Part shown: piece after piece, positions 11,737 to 23,062 of the stretch
Position numbering within the stretch: the first letter of the stretch is position 1
Layout: the number at the start of each line of letters is the position of its first letter
Source: Cryptomeria japonica
Taxonomy: Eukaryota; Streptophyta; Pinopsida; Cupressales; Cupressaceae
DNA length: 60,000 nt
Assembly (NCBI RefSeq): GCF_030272615.1
Contig: NC_081406.1
Span: forward strand, 464,098,072-464,158,071
Direction of reading: 5' to 3'
Program-made: the position numbers and the translations under genes
The notes under the pieces: generated by a model
What the model saw: the letters and a program-made list of their open reading frames with translations, nothing else
The model's database searches: none
Told to the model about the DNA's origin: nothing

Positions 11737-13615
11737 TTAGATGCCACTCTGACTAGATGCTGCACCACCATCACCACCTGCTCCCCCACTAGTCCCCACC
11801 CCACTTGATCTATCTCTTCATGGAGGACCCATCACACCACCACTGCTTTGCATCCTCTAAGACCGCTTTGATCTCTCCCGCCACATCTATGAATAGCTAA
11901 GTACTCGCTGACTAGCTGGCACCACCTGCTCATATAACCCCCACCAATAATCTATCTCCTCCTATGCTCGTTGCATCTCCCTCATTGCATCCCTAGTAGG
12001 ACCTTGTGCTCCTACTCCTGCTCCCACCTATACTCTCTCTTGTAATGCCACAAATCTCTCCACAGCCTCATCCCTCTCTCGCAACACCACATTAAGCTCT
12101 GACTCTCGCGCAAATAGCTACATATCTCTAGCTACCACCTCTGCCTCCAAATCCTCTACGCGAGTCTGCAAATATCCTATCATATGATCCCATAGATCTC
12201 CACCTGTAGCTCCCCCCCATATCCATTGGTTCCTCCTTGCATTAAAGGTCCCTGAGATAGCTACAATGGCTGCCCATCTTTCCCTCTCCGCTGTAATCAC
12301 CCACCACCTCCCCCCCACCTCTGAATCCGCCACCTCCTCCAAACCCACCACCCCCTCCTCCTCCTCCATCCCCACCACCACCATCTCCATCACCACCATC
12401 CCCTCTCCCCCATCCACCTACTAATCTGCAACCTCCTCTCCTCCTCCATCTTTGTCCCCTCTCCTCAAAATCTGGAATCGGCTTTGCCAGATCTGATATC
12501 CAAGGAATCGGATGTGTCGTGATGTACTGCGTATACTCCTTTGACACCCTAGCATCTACTACCCTCGGCCTCGTCTTCCATGGTCTCACCTGCAATGTAC
12601 AGAACTCTACCAATGCCTGATCATAGGGTAACACTGGTCCCCACAAGTACTTCTCTTGTACCACCCGTGCATACTCTCTCAAACCACTAGGTAACCCTTG
12701 TCGTCGCCCAAACTGTCTCAGCACTCTTCTTGGCAACTGTCTCTCCACATTTTAGGTTGTCCTACCAATGAGGAATCGAGTCATAAAAACATATGGCAAT
12801 GCCTCCACATCATCCTCCCAGGGCTCACACTCAATATACGGCCTCCAGATCACTGTATCCAAGTCATACAGTGCCCGCCGCCACCACTCTAGCTTCCCCA
12901 GGTGGGGCTGATTCATCATACCACCATACATATATACATATGGTTGATCCACTGCTCAGAATCTTAGACTGATTGGTCGAGTAGCCGGTAAGTTCTCCCA
13001 AGCCCAGATATGTAGCAGCGTGATCCCTACTCCCAATGAGCTCACTCCTCGGTATGATACCTCATGCAACTCTCGATATAAGTGTGATAGCATGCACAGT
13101 CCCCATGCAAACTGGGTCCCCTCTGTAATCATCTACTTAATCACTTGACCCCAACCAACCGCTAGTCCATGTGATCATCTATTCGAGCATAGCAGTCCCC
13201 CAACAATCCCTGATAGCACTGCTAGTAATGGCTCATACAATGTGGCTATGTCCTCCCAGGCTATTGATCCATCATCAATATAGACATCCTCCTTAAAAAA
13301 TCTCTTCACTGCTAGGGTCCCCCACGCTCGGTCATAGCTCACCATCTCTCCTCGGATGGGAATGTGCAGGATGTGCCATACATCATCCAAAGTCACTGTC
13401 ATCTCTCTCTGTGCTAAGTGAAATGAGCATGTCTCACTATGCCATCACTCTACCAATGCTATGATCAACCCATAATTCATCCAAATCATGGGCATATACA
13501 TGACGTCATATAGGCCGGTCGCTGCAATACAATCCACCTCAGCCTTGGTCAAACGATCGTGTAGCACCTGTGTGGAGGGATGTCTCTCGTGTATCTGTAA
13601 GATGCGTAGATCCTC

Positions 13616-14338
13616 CTGCACATGTGCATTAACCATCATCATTAGTTGTTTTGTTTCAAACTTTCTTAAGTTTAAACCTAGACTATCAACAGATACTTTG
13701 ATCAAGTATCTTCGAGTCTCAACAGGTAAGCAATCATGGCACACCTAGACTTCAACATGCCTTTATCCTAATGACCTATGTTTCATCAGGGCTGCTATGG
13801 TTCAAAACAACTTTCACCTCACATCTCCATCCATACATCATTGGCATCTGGATATTCCTGTTCACACACACTAGGGCATTTTATTTTTCCTAACAAAAGC
13901 GCTATTCTGCATTCTATAGCGTTACAGGATTGACCAAAGTGCTAACTCAACTATCCACTAGTGCTAAAACATCAATAGCACTATACTGACTATACCATAG
14001 TGCTACTTCACCTCAACAATGCTAATTCAACTACTCAATAGTGCTAACAAAGAAAAAGCATTATTCTCACTACACACAAGCGCTACCTCACAACAAAAGT
14101 GCTCAATTGACCAAGCAATAGCGCTAAAAACCCAACAACACTAAAACAACTATACAATAGTGCAACTATTGACAAAAGCACTAAAAGTGTTATACAATAG
14201 TGCTATAGCGGCACAATAGTGCTAATTTAGTTGGCAACAACGCTAAAACATAGTTTTAGCGCTATGTCTTGACTCAACTTGGACCTAGCTAAAAACATAT
14301 AAAAAATGCGCAAAAATAAAAAATTCAATTTCACATAC
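13616..14338 (-). other. Intron of antisense PMD gene in element A
   Basis: Minus-strand donor GTATGT (14338-14333) follows codon GCG. The acceptor is AG at 13617-13616 and the next codon is GAG at 13615. Removing it joins a 25-codon exon in phase to a peptide starting EDLRILQ. This matches the EHLGVVQ start of exon 2 in element B, whose exon 1 has the same length. Confidence 0.75.
13885..14275. repeat. Degenerate AGYGCTA motif array in PMD intron (A)
   Basis: About twenty short motifs of form AGYGCTA or close variants are spaced roughly 15-30 bp apart. Exact GCGCTA occurs at least four times. It lies wholly inside the antisense intron, like the array at 52280-52745 in element B. Confidence 0.75.
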
Positions 14339-14413
14339 CGCTAGTTCATAGTCGTCAGGCCGTTGGAATCGATGGACTCACTCTAATTGGTGCTCTGCTA
14401 TGGGAACCAACAT

Positions 14414-14810
14414 CCTGACTACTCCTTACTCCTCCAAAAAATCACTATAAGAGCTAAAATTTCACTATGGATGCAAATGCAAATGAGCCTATTTTCACCT
14501 CTTTCTCCCCATATAAACCCTTCACCATAACCTTAATTTTCCCTTGCTCACTGTCGTGGTCCCTGTGAACTTCCCGAGCCTCCTATTTCTCCATTTTATC
14601 TTCGTTTTCTTCTATTTTTCACCAGTATTGCTAACTTCTTCTCTTCTACCACCCTGCCAATTTTCATTCTTTTTCAAGAGATCTCCCGATTTTTTGAAAT
14701 TTTTCAGCCAATCTCTCGAGGGGGAATACCACCCATTAAATTAATATTTTATGGGGCATACTTCTTCACATTTCTCTTTCTTTGAAACAACGCGATAAAC
14801 CGCACCATCT
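14414..14810. other. Upstream region of PMD gene / element A 3' non-coding
   Basis: No coding signal on the plus strand. Relative to the minus strand this is the putative promoter and 5' leader of the PMD gene. A TTCACCATAACC stretch and pyrimidine-rich tracts are seen; no clear TATA box was identified with confidence. Confidence 0.4.
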
Positions 14811-14824
14811 CAAAGAGGAGCAAA
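14811..14824 (+). promoter_or_regulatory. Polypurine tract of element A
   Basis: CAAAGAGGAGCAAA lies directly before the 3' LTR start and matches the element B tract (CAAAGAGGGGCAAAA at 53287). It would prime plus-strand DNA synthesis. Confidence 0.8.
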
Positions 14825-16201
14825 TGTAGTCACATAAATCTGTCCATTTTAATTAAATACATATTTGTTATTTATTTGATTAAAAATTCACTAGACGTCA
14901 AATAATTAAATTAATATTTAATTAATTCATCTTCAAACATTCTCCTATTAACTAAATAAATTATTTAATTTATTTTAATTCATTCATTAAACCAAATTCA
15001 CAATCAATTAAATAAATAAATCATATTTATTTCATTTAACCCACTTTCCTCTTTTAAATAAATTAAATAAAACATTTATTTAAATCATTTATCCCCCCCC
15101 CACTTGCATTTTCCTACAAATGCAAGTTGCAACCACAAAATTGAAATAAATGAATTTTTATTTTAATAAAATCCTATTTTCCCTCACCCACCAAACCCAC
15201 TTGCATTCCTAAAACCCCCTTCTAGATTCTTCTAAACCCTTCCTAACTAACCTAATCCATCCCCTAATTATTGTCACATTCCTAAGCAACTTGGAGTCAC
15301 TTCTCAAAGACTTCAAAGTCTTTGAAAAGCATTTAATGCTTTGTGTGTTCAACAATTTAACCTCTCAAAGTCTTCTAAACCACTTATGGCTCTTACATGA
15401 CCATTTATGGTTAAGCCCTAAATCAACCCTCATATGACTCATCTGTCTCCTCAAGCATTTATTGCTTTGACCATGGTTATCCCTTTTACCTTTGCACAAG
15501 AGTTTATCCATTGGATAAAAGCTTTATTTTGGAATAAAGAATTTATTCACTCAACCCAACCTTGACCTTAACTCCCAAGTTAACTCTCAAGTCATGTCAA
15601 GTATTTAATGCTTATTCCCTCTCCTCTCAACCTATCTCATATTGACACTTGTCATCCTGAGATTGGATTGAAAGTCCTCACATGGATTGAATATCATTCA
15701 ATCCTGACTCTTGTTGAGATTACTCAATCTCAGCCATCCATTGCTCCTTTTTTTCTATAAATAGAGCTCATTTCTTCATAATCCAGATCCTAAAAACTTG
15801 TATGCATTTAATCTATAGGCATTTTCAGAGAGCATTTAGCATCATATTCACTCTTTTGGTTTAAAATCAATTAGTTAATTAGATAAATCTCTCATTTCAA
15901 CTATTATTCACACTTGCATAGCATAGTTAAAACATTTCAATCTTCAACTTCAATAAGCATCCATAGTGCAAAAAGTTGCTGAGAGCTACACTAATTTGGA
16001 ACTTGGAGAGGAGAGGAACAAAGGAGAAGGAGCTAAGAGAATGTTAGAAGGCATTCGGAGATGCCTTGTGATATTTGTTTCCCTAGTTAAATACTTTAGC
16101 ATGTTTTTAGTGTCTCTTTTGATATGTCTGCTTAGATTAGTTTTTGGTTGAATAACACTAACCTTTGATCCTTGTTTCTTGTTGTTTTTGTGTGTTATAC
16201 A
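14825..16201 (+). repeat. 3' LTR of element A
   Basis: It starts TGTAGTCACATAAA, similar to the element B LTR start TGTAGACATATAAA. It shares AT-rich TTTAATTAAAT blocks, the CATTTATTGCTTTGACCATGG block, and the TATA box region. The end is set at a TATACA before the switch to E-family LTR sequence. The first 980 bp are secure; the exact end is an inference. Confidence 0.75.
15755..15764 (+). promoter_or_regulatory. TATA box of element A LTR
   Basis: CTATAAATAG followed by AGCTC. The same box and flank occur in both element B LTRs (37655, 54254), so this is the likely core promoter of the family. Confidence 0.7.
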
Positions 16202-16532
16202 ACCATAGGATTTAGTCTAATTGCAGAGCATCAGTTTGTATAGACAAATCAACCCTCTTTGGCATGCGAAAAGTTAGGAGGACTAGAGCGATGAGTGCTC
16301 TGGTCCAAACATTTTTGGATCTTTTTCAAGGATCAGATCTGAATCTGCATATATATCTACTGGCAAAAGAGGTCAAAACAAATTAACACTCTTTTAAATC
16401 CAATAAGTATTTAGTCCTTATGATTTCTGATTTGCATCCGAATCTATTGGATTCCACCCTCTTTTGAATGTAATGACAAACTAGTGGGTTTCATACATCA
16501 AATGGTGAAAACCCGAATTTTCCAACATTACA
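16202..16532 (+). repeat. 3' part of the 5' LTR of E1
   Basis: Matches 22340-22765 of the 3' LTR, including GACAAATCAACCCTCTTTGG, the GATCAGATCTGAATCT block and the terminal TTTTCCAACATTACA. Only about the last third of the LTR is present, because element A interrupts it. Confidence 0.8.
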
Positions 16533-16535
16533 TTT

Positions 16536-16550
16536 TGGTAAACCCAACTC
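16536..16550 (+). promoter_or_regulatory. Candidate primer-binding site of E1
   Basis: TGGTAAACCCAACTC starts four bases after the LTR end. The E2 copy has TGTGAACTCCACTC at the same place. The priming tRNA is not identified. Confidence 0.5.
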
Positions 16551-17293
16551 TTTACACTTATTCTAATTTATGTTCTTAGATCTGAGTGTTTATGCAATAC
16601 AAAATTCAAGGTTTCATTTACAAATTGATTTCCTTGCAGACTTAAAAAATTTAGAAGTTAATTTCACTGAAACACTAATTTTTAAATTCAAAATTGAGCT
16701 TGAAAATTTCTTAATTTGGATTTAATTATTTCAACTATGAGTGTTTTTTTAGTTTCAAAATTGAAATTTTCACTCACAAGTTTAATTTCAAATTTAAATT
16801 TTAAAATTAAGTGGTTAATTTCAAAAACCCTAATTTTTAAAATTGAGCTTGTGGGTTGGTTAAAATTTGAATTTATCATTTTAGAGCTACCTCAAATTCA
16901 AAATTACAATCTTGGATCAAATTTCAAATTTAAACTCTAAAATTAAGTGGTTAATTAAAAGAGACCTAATTTTTAAATTTAAATTAACCTTGTGGGTTGT
17001 TCAATTTTGGATTAATCATTTCAATTTCAACCTTAAATTGAATTTTAAATTTAAATTTTAAAATTAAGAGGTTCTTTTCATAAGGCCCTAATTCTTAAAT
17101 TTTAAATTTATTGGTAGATTACATAATTTTTCACAATTATTCTTTATCTTTCAATCAATTTGCTTATTTAATTGAATAATCATTTTTCTAAAATTCTGCA
17201 TTATTCAATTATTTTGCAAGTTTCAAAATTCAAAATTCAAATTTCATATTTCAAATCTCACATTTCAAACTTTCAATTTCCCTCACTTAGTGC
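16551..17293 (+). repeat. E1 leader with repeated hairpin-forming units
   Basis: AT-rich untranslated leader. Four degenerate units start near 16643, 16803, 16939 and 17060, each about 35-45 bp, with consensus AAAATTAAGNGGTT, spacer, AACCCTAATTTT. The two ends are complementary, so each unit can fold into an imperfect stem-loop. E2 carries seven such units in its leader. No gene is seen here. Confidence 0.7.
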
Positions 17294-19395
17294 ATGATTT
17301 TTACTACTATTAGTCCAACCTCTAATATCCCTATGAGAAGAAGTTGTAGAATTAAGGCTACCCAAAGTTTAATTACCAAGGCAATGGAGCCTAATTTGGA
17401 TAACTTGTTCCATGAGGATATTCGTGGTTCTGAAACCAATTCTACAAATAATGTCATTTATCCTCATTCTTTACATAATTCTCATGATGTGGATGTATCA
17501 CTAACTAGGGTATTTGTTGACCAATTGGTGATGATTGACAATAAATTTGAAAATCTTCAACAGTGGATGAGTCAACAATACTTGGAAAGTGAGTCTCTAC
17601 TACTAATTGAAGGATTAAAAAGAATGGTTCAAAGTGATAAACTTTATGTTGATATCTTGTGTCGTATTGCTCATATTGTTGACACTAATATTATGTATAT
17701 GAAGAGTTGTGTTGAAGTCCTTAGTTATACACAAGCTCCTAGTCACTTGAGTGAATCATTCCATTCCTTTGACTACCCCTATGACTAGTGTTCCCACCTT
17801 TACATCAAATAGCATGACCACCTATACACAAAATGTTATACCTACAAATGTTAGTCACAGGGGAAAGTCCTCTAATCATAATTCCTTCATACCTCCTCCT
17901 ATGAGTCTTCCATTTGCTACCCAATCATCTCACATACCTACCTATCATAGTGTCCCACCTCCTTATTCTCAACCCCCACCTACATATAGCAATATTCCTC
18001 CTTATTCTCAATCTCCTCCTTCCTTCAACAATATTAGTCCTCCTTCCCAATCCAATATGAACCATCAATAGTCTATCCCAAACCATTTCTTCCTTGCAAC
18101 AACAAATAGCTTCTATGAATCAATCTAAGTATAATGTGCCCACATTTGATGTAACAAGCCCATTATCCAATGACATTGTTCATGTTTTCCCTCCTAAACA
18201 TGTTTAAGTTCCTCAATTGGAGCTTTATAATGGAAACGGTGATCCTTTGACTCACGTTACAACATTTCAAACTTTGTGTAGTGACTTTTTTCATGACCAA
18301 AGATTGTTGGCTAAATTGTTTACTAGAACTCTAAGGGATAAAGCATTGCAATGATATTGTTCTTTGCCTTCTTATTCTATTACTTCTTTTCAACAATTGG
18401 CTAATAATTTTATTCAACAATTTCACAATAATATTGGTCCTAAGATTACTTTGACTGATTTGATGCAATGCAAGGTGACTGATTTTATTGGTAGATATAA
18501 GCATTTTTATTCTCAAATTTCTTTTCTTGTTCCTGATCAAGATATTGAAAGAATTTTTATTTCTATTTTAGAAAAAGATATTAGGGATAAACTTCTCTTT
18601 TTCGAGTTTACTTCCTTTATGCAGATGTGCACAATACTTCACAATTATCACCTTACTGTGGGTCAATTGGAACAATCGTGTTCAATTTCTCCGAATGATA
18701 AAAGTAAAAATCCTCAACAAGATTTTGCAAAGTTAAAATTGATTAAGGGATTCATCAAGTTTAATGACAACAACAACACTCAAGTAGCAGCTTCAACAAC
18801 AGGTGTGCCTCCTTTGTCCAAATACTTTAGAAAAGAATTCACTCCTCTTAATGATTATTTTCACAATATAATGACATAATTCTTACAAAGGAATGTGTTG
18901 AAAATTCCCCCTATTAAACCAATTGATACATCTAAGCCTTTGTCACATGCCTTTGATTCCAAATCTTTTTGCCAATACCAGCATCAACCTAGTCATGACA
19001 CTAAAAAGTGTTATTCCTTGAGAAGTAAGATTCATGACTTGATTTATGACAATACCATATCTATGACTGGTGTGAATGATAAAGGAAACAAATCTGTATC
19101 TCCTCCCAATCAAAATATTTAAATTTTCACTGATCTTTTACCTTCCCATTCCACTAATGTGATTGAGACTGATTGTCTTTCCTTCTCTCCCAATGATCTT
19201 GGCCTTGATTCTAATAATGTAGTGAACCTTATTGATAAAAATGAGCCTCCTAAGGAATCATGTATTCCATTTGATCCTAGTGAGATTAGTGATGTACTTG
19301 ATGACCCATTATATATCACTACAAGAATAAAAGGCATACCCTCTTCTGGGGTGCTTATTGCTCCAACTTGTATGGTTAATGTGATAGCTAAATAA
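17294..19395 (+). pseudogene. gag: gag-protease remnant of E1
   Basis: It opens at ATG 17294 with an N-terminus (SFTTIS/IFTTIS, RRSCRIKA) shared with E2. It changes frame near 17745, runs through a Pro/Tyr/Ser-rich stretch (about 17880-18060), changes frame again, and then shows a retrotransposon-gag core (about 18210-18690). A CxxxHxxxHxxxxC finger is at about 18969-19010. The protease remnant at about 19290-19395 reads GVLIAPTCMVNV, with Ala where the catalytic Asp is expected. Several stops make it non-functional. Confidence 0.75.
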
Positions 19396-20309
19396 TTTCG
19401 GTATACTTTTGATTAAATCAAGTGACATATGTGAAATAGGATGTGGTGATTAAAATATTTGATGGTTTTTATTGTCCAGTCATTGGTTAAATATCTCTTC
19501 CCGTTGAATTTGGTACTAAATCTTAAGATATTAACTTTGCTATAATTCCTACATTGGAGCAACTTTGTGTGAAGTCAGGACATCATTAGCTCTCTTCCAT
19601 GAAGGAAATCCCTTCTACTATTCATAAATTCTTGAAATTACCTCTTGATGATAAGATCATAACTGTTAAGCATAGAATGTACCAACCCACGATTAGGAAA
19701 AGAGATGCTTGCCTTGATTATTTTTTGTCCTAACAATTCCAACCTCTTAAACCTAGAAGTGATCCTGTTTTTCAATCCTATCAAAAATGAAAAAATGAGA
19801 TGATTTTATCCTTGAGTTAACCTACAAATCCAACACTTAGTCTTCCTCCAAATAATGATCATATGCCTCTTCTTATGGATAAGTCCATTATTCCTCCTAA
19901 GGATACAAATATTCTTTCTCCTAAGGAATAATCTATTCTTTCTTCTAAGGATGAGTCTATTCTTCCTCCAAAGGATACAAAATCTCTTCCTCCTAAGTGT
20001 CAATCTATTCCTCCTTCTAAGGATAAACATATTATTTTTCCTAAGGATAGACCTATTCCTCCTCCTCATAACGGACATGGTCTCATTCCCACAACTTCTA
20101 TTCCTCTTTTATATGGTGTGGTTCTGCCTCCTATGACTTACAAAGGGAAGTGACCGACCTCTACTATTGTTCAACCTAAAAGACCTTCCCCTATGCATCC
20201 TTCCTTCAAAGTAGAAAATAAACCTACGCCTGATGAAACTAAACCTTCACAACATTAAGCTAAAATTAAATGAAACCATTGTGCGAAAGAACACCAATAG
20301 AGATTACAT
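19396..20309 (+). pseudogene. Decayed E1 coding tail with short protein repeats
   Basis: Short coding-like fragments in shifting frames, for example a stretch around 19600-19690 reading KEIPSTIHKFLKLPLDD. From about 19880 to 20070 a 24-27 bp repeat encodes serial copies of S-I-P-P-K-D with substitutions and one stop. I do not recognise the product. No polymerase motif is present. Confidence 0.5.
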
Positions 20310-20801
20310 GTGAGGGCTCGCAAACTTTATTCTCAAAATACTTCTTCCCCAAAGACACCAACTCTTGATCTAATTCCATTTTATCAATCTTCTCCTAACC
20401 CTAAGGAAGAAGCTCAACCTAATTATCCAAGACGTAAAATAATCAAGATAAATGATGGTTCAATTTCTATTCCTATTAGAGCTCCCATTTTTGTTAATCT
20501 TGTTGAAGAAATAGGTGAGAATGTTATTCATAATGAAAATATTGATCCTAATATTTCATATGACGAATATGAATATGTTGATATTGATAATGATTTATCT
20601 AAAGAATTTTTCAAAGAATTAGCTCAAAGTAACAGACAAAGTGACTCATCATTAGAGAATGGTCTTTGTTTGGAAATTGTGATAGCTCCATCTATTGTGC
20701 TTGATGTTTCTTCTCTTGCATATTTTCCAACTTCCCAAAATAATGATGAGCAAGATTGGGAGGCAGATGAATTGCTTGATTATCTCCATTTGCACTATAG
20801 A

Positions 20802-20868
<67 letters not shown>

Positions 20869-20876
20869 GTTTGTGA
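20310..20876 (+). CDS. E1 terminal open frame, acidic protein of unknown function
   Basis: 188 codons. The first 165 are coding-like, with a basic patch (YPRRKIIKIND, about codon 42), then an acidic stretch (DEYEYVDIDNDLSKEFF, about codon 92) and an EADELLDYL end. The last ~20 codons (SLSLSL) are only translated TC microsatellite. It is preceded by stops, so it is probably the 3' end of a longer decayed polyprotein rather than a gene of its own. No family recognised. Confidence 0.4.
20805..20868. repeat. (TC)n microsatellite
   Basis: About 32 TC dinucleotides with one interruption near 20859. Confidence 0.95.
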
Positions 20877-21590
20877 TCTTCTTCTATTTGTCTCTCAATT
20901 ATTTTATTTATTGTCCATAGTGTTGTTTACTTGAGGATGATTCAAATAATTAAGATCTCTTTTGGTCTCTCCTATGTTGACTCAAAAGACACATGTGCCC
21001 TTCTTCCATGGTGGTTTTTTTGGGGGGGGAGGATGAGGAAAATTCTATGCATATATATACATGATATATATTATTTATCATACAAAGCATATTGACCCCA
21101 AAGCTAAGTGAAACCACCCTGTGCTTTGTGTTTTGTGATCATTATCCTTTGATTCATCCTCTCTTAGGGGCATATTATTGTGATAAAATTATTGTCCTTT
21201 TGCGGTGTATCCTACCTTAAAAAAATTCTCTCGACAAGGTGTATGCAATCGCTTTAATGTGGGGGCATACACTCCACTCAATGCTTCTCTCTCTTACATA
21301 TCTTGAAACTTAAGTTAGTAAAATTTGTCTTTTCCTTTATAATTTTGGTATTTTTCTTTTCATGACTCATGGTAAGGGAACCTTACTAGTTTTTAGTCAT
21401 GGTTCTCTCTTTCTCTTTCTTTCATGATGTTCGTTTTATCTTTTTCTTGAAGTTGTGAGATCCTAAAGTCCACTAGGGGCTTGGTGTATCTTGCCTCCTC
21501 GATAACTTAGTGAAATTTTTTCAATGTGACACCTTTGTACTTTACAGAGAGTATGATTGACTTCATACTCCCAATAAAGTGGGGGTTAAA
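20877..21590 (+). other. E1 3' untranslated region and polypurine tract
   Basis: No gene seen. It contains pyrimidine-rich stretches, a G-run near 21024 and, directly before the LTR, AAAGTGGGGGTTAAA (21576-21590), the likely polypurine tract. Confidence 0.6.
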
Positions 21591-22765
21591 TGTGGCATCC
21601 TAAAATTTCACCCTTGTACAATTTGGACCACATTAGGTCTCTACCTTAGTGTTTTTTCCCCTTCGCTTGATTATGCTCATGCCCCTCTTGAAAAATAATA
21701 TATTTTACTTTTTCTATGCATCTGATATCTTATCCTAGCCCTAAATAGGGGTGTGATCAGGGTGCCACACTCTATTCCTAATTAGGACTAGAGCTCCATA
21801 CTCTAGTCCCCCCTAATTGTGGCCTCTCTAAAACACTTTTCCCTATTCAAATTTGGGTGGAATTTCTCTCTCCGTGTTAGATTATGTCAGGACATTAGCA
21901 AGGTTTTCTACTAGGAAAGTATAAAAGGAGGTTTTCCTCTCCCATTTGACATCTACAACATCTATCAAGCATCCAACAATCATTTGGCATCAATAAATCA
22001 AGAATTCAAGAGAAATTAAGCATTAATCAGTTGTCCTTCAAGCCTTGGAGAAACAATAAGTCAAGAATCAAGCATTGAAGTAGAAATCTTTCATCCTATT
22101 TTGTTGAAGACTTCATCAATCCCTAATTCCGTGTGGAGACAAATAGAGCTTCACAATGAGATATATCACTTGCTTTTCAGTCTTTATTCAACATCTCCCT
22201 CAAAAGGAGAATCTTACATTACAATAATTGCAATTATCTTTATATCAATTTCATGGTTATTTCCAAAATAGGGATTTGACCTAAGAAAAGCCCCTATTCC
22301 CAGCCTATTTCCCTTTCTTTTTATGTGCTAGAAATAGGTACTAAGTTGCAATCCTCAAAATAGGCATTATTTGCAAAGACAAATCAACCCTCTTTGGTGT
22401 GCAAAAAGTTACGAGGACCAGAGTGGCGGGTGCTCCGATCTCGACATTTGTGGAGCTTTCTTGAGGATCAGATCTGAATCTACATATAATTCTTAGATCC
22501 AAGTATGTGTCTCAGTCCCACATCTATAGCTCACTGTTTCTACTTGTTTACCTTCATTTTTCAACACTTTATCTTAATTCAACATTTCAACTTACAAAAG
22601 AAGGCAAAACAAATTCACACTCCCCTAAATCCACTTAATATTTAGTCCTTATCATTTCTGATTCATGTCTAAATCTATTGGATTTCACACCCTTTATTTA
22701 ATGTAATGGAAAGTTAGTGGTTTTCATACATCTAATGGTTAAAACCCTAATTTTCCACCATTACA
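21591..22765 (+). repeat. 3' LTR of E1
   Basis: It starts TGTGGCATCCTAAAATT and ends TTTCCACCATTACA, 1175 bp. The start is shared with E2 (TGTAACATCCTAAAATT at 23063). The end matches the E1 5' LTR end at 16532. A TATA box is at 21920. Confidence 0.85.
21920..21928 (+). promoter_or_regulatory. TATA box of E-family LTR (E1)
   Basis: TATAAAAGG followed by a pyrimidine-rich CCTCTCCC block. E2 has TATATAAG plus CCCCTCTC at the same place (23610). Confidence 0.65.
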
Positions 22766-23062
22766 CTTAGAGATGACATTGAAAAGGTTAACACTTGTCC
22801 CTCTCCTAGGGTATCTTATGTTAATGACAAAAGAGTCAATACTCCTATCAATGATCTTTGTAATGGAGAGGAAGCATTTAAGAGAAAAATGAAACCATCT
22901 TACTTTTATAAAGGTACTTTAGTGCAAGGAGGCAAGGTAAAAATGTTGGTATATTGATATCTCTAGATCCTCATTCTTCTGGAGCTTACCTTGATCATCA
23001 AAATATTTATAGGTAATATTCATATGTTATGCATCTTATTCATGAACTATTCCCTAACATAA
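22766..23062 (+). pseudogene. Unidentified coding remnant between E1 and E2
   Basis: Starting at 22767, one frame is open for about 60 codons (RDDIEKVNT, SYVNDKRVNTPINDL, KPSYFYKGT) before stops near 22960. It is probably part of an older element that hosted the E1 or E2 insertion. No family was recognised. Confidence 0.4.

Larger units (their letters stand above)
11737..14413 (-). pseudogene. Antisense Plant Mobile Domain gene of element A (two exons, decayed)
   Basis: Exon 1 is 14413-14339: 25 codons from ATG, with a TGA at codon 12. Exon 2 runs from 13615 to TAA at 11739-11737. The intron 14338-13616 starts GTATGT, ends TGCAG and is phase 0. Exon 2 carries the PMD blocks: GLIIALVERWHSET and VWHIL (about 13460-13370), FAWGLCMLSHLYREL (about 13110), HIWAWENLP (about 13015), VIWRPY (about 12860). 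A Gly-rich tract at about 12400-12300 holds a frameshift and is followed by a charged coiled tail. PMD proteins of the MAIN/MAIL type are nuclear factors linked to silencing and splicing. Expression from this copy is not established. Confidence 0.8.
1..16201 (+). mobile_element. Element A: Tat-type Ty3/gypsy LTR retrotransposon, 5' end outside window
   Basis: The order is leader, gag with a CxxH..H..C zinc finger, protease, G-patch remnant, RT, RNase H, second (archaeal-type) RNase H, integrase, antisense PMD gene, polypurine tract and 3' LTR. The second RNase H between RT/RNase H and integrase is a hallmark of the plant Tat lineage. The 5' LTR lies before base 1. A solo LTR (8227-9729) interrupts it. 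Downstream of 16201 the sequence matches the last ~330 bp of the E-family LTR (compare 22340-22765), so I infer that A inserted into the 5' LTR of E1. The 3' boundary rests on a TG..CA rule plus that homology switch and could be off by tens of bases. Confidence 0.85.
16202..22765 (+). mobile_element. Element E1: non-autonomous gypsy-related element (gag and protease remnant, no RT or integrase)
   Basis: The truncated 5' LTR (16202-16532) is followed by a primer-site-like stretch, an AT-rich leader, a decayed gag, a protease remnant, a repeat-rich tail, a G-rich tract and a 3' LTR (21591-22765). Nothing resembling RT, RNase H or integrase is seen in any frame between 16533 and 21590. The zinc finger type (CxxxH..H..C) resembles that of Tat elements. 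The rest of the 5' LTR should lie upstream of element A, outside the window. Confidence 0.75.

Noticed and set aside
13616-13744. N-terminal extension of the element A PMD frame (MCHDCLPVET..)
   Set aside because: It is intron read-through. The splice acceptor at 13617-13616 and the match to the start of B exon 2 place the exon edge at 13615.
1-16201. Endogenous plant pararetrovirus
   Set aside because: LTR, polypurine tract, integrase and Tat-type dual RNase H all point to an LTR retrotransposon; no movement-protein region or circular-genome layout seen.
19806-20136. Overlapping frames in both strands with Leu/Arg repeats
   Set aside because: Produced by the 24-27 bp coding repeat read in wrong frames.
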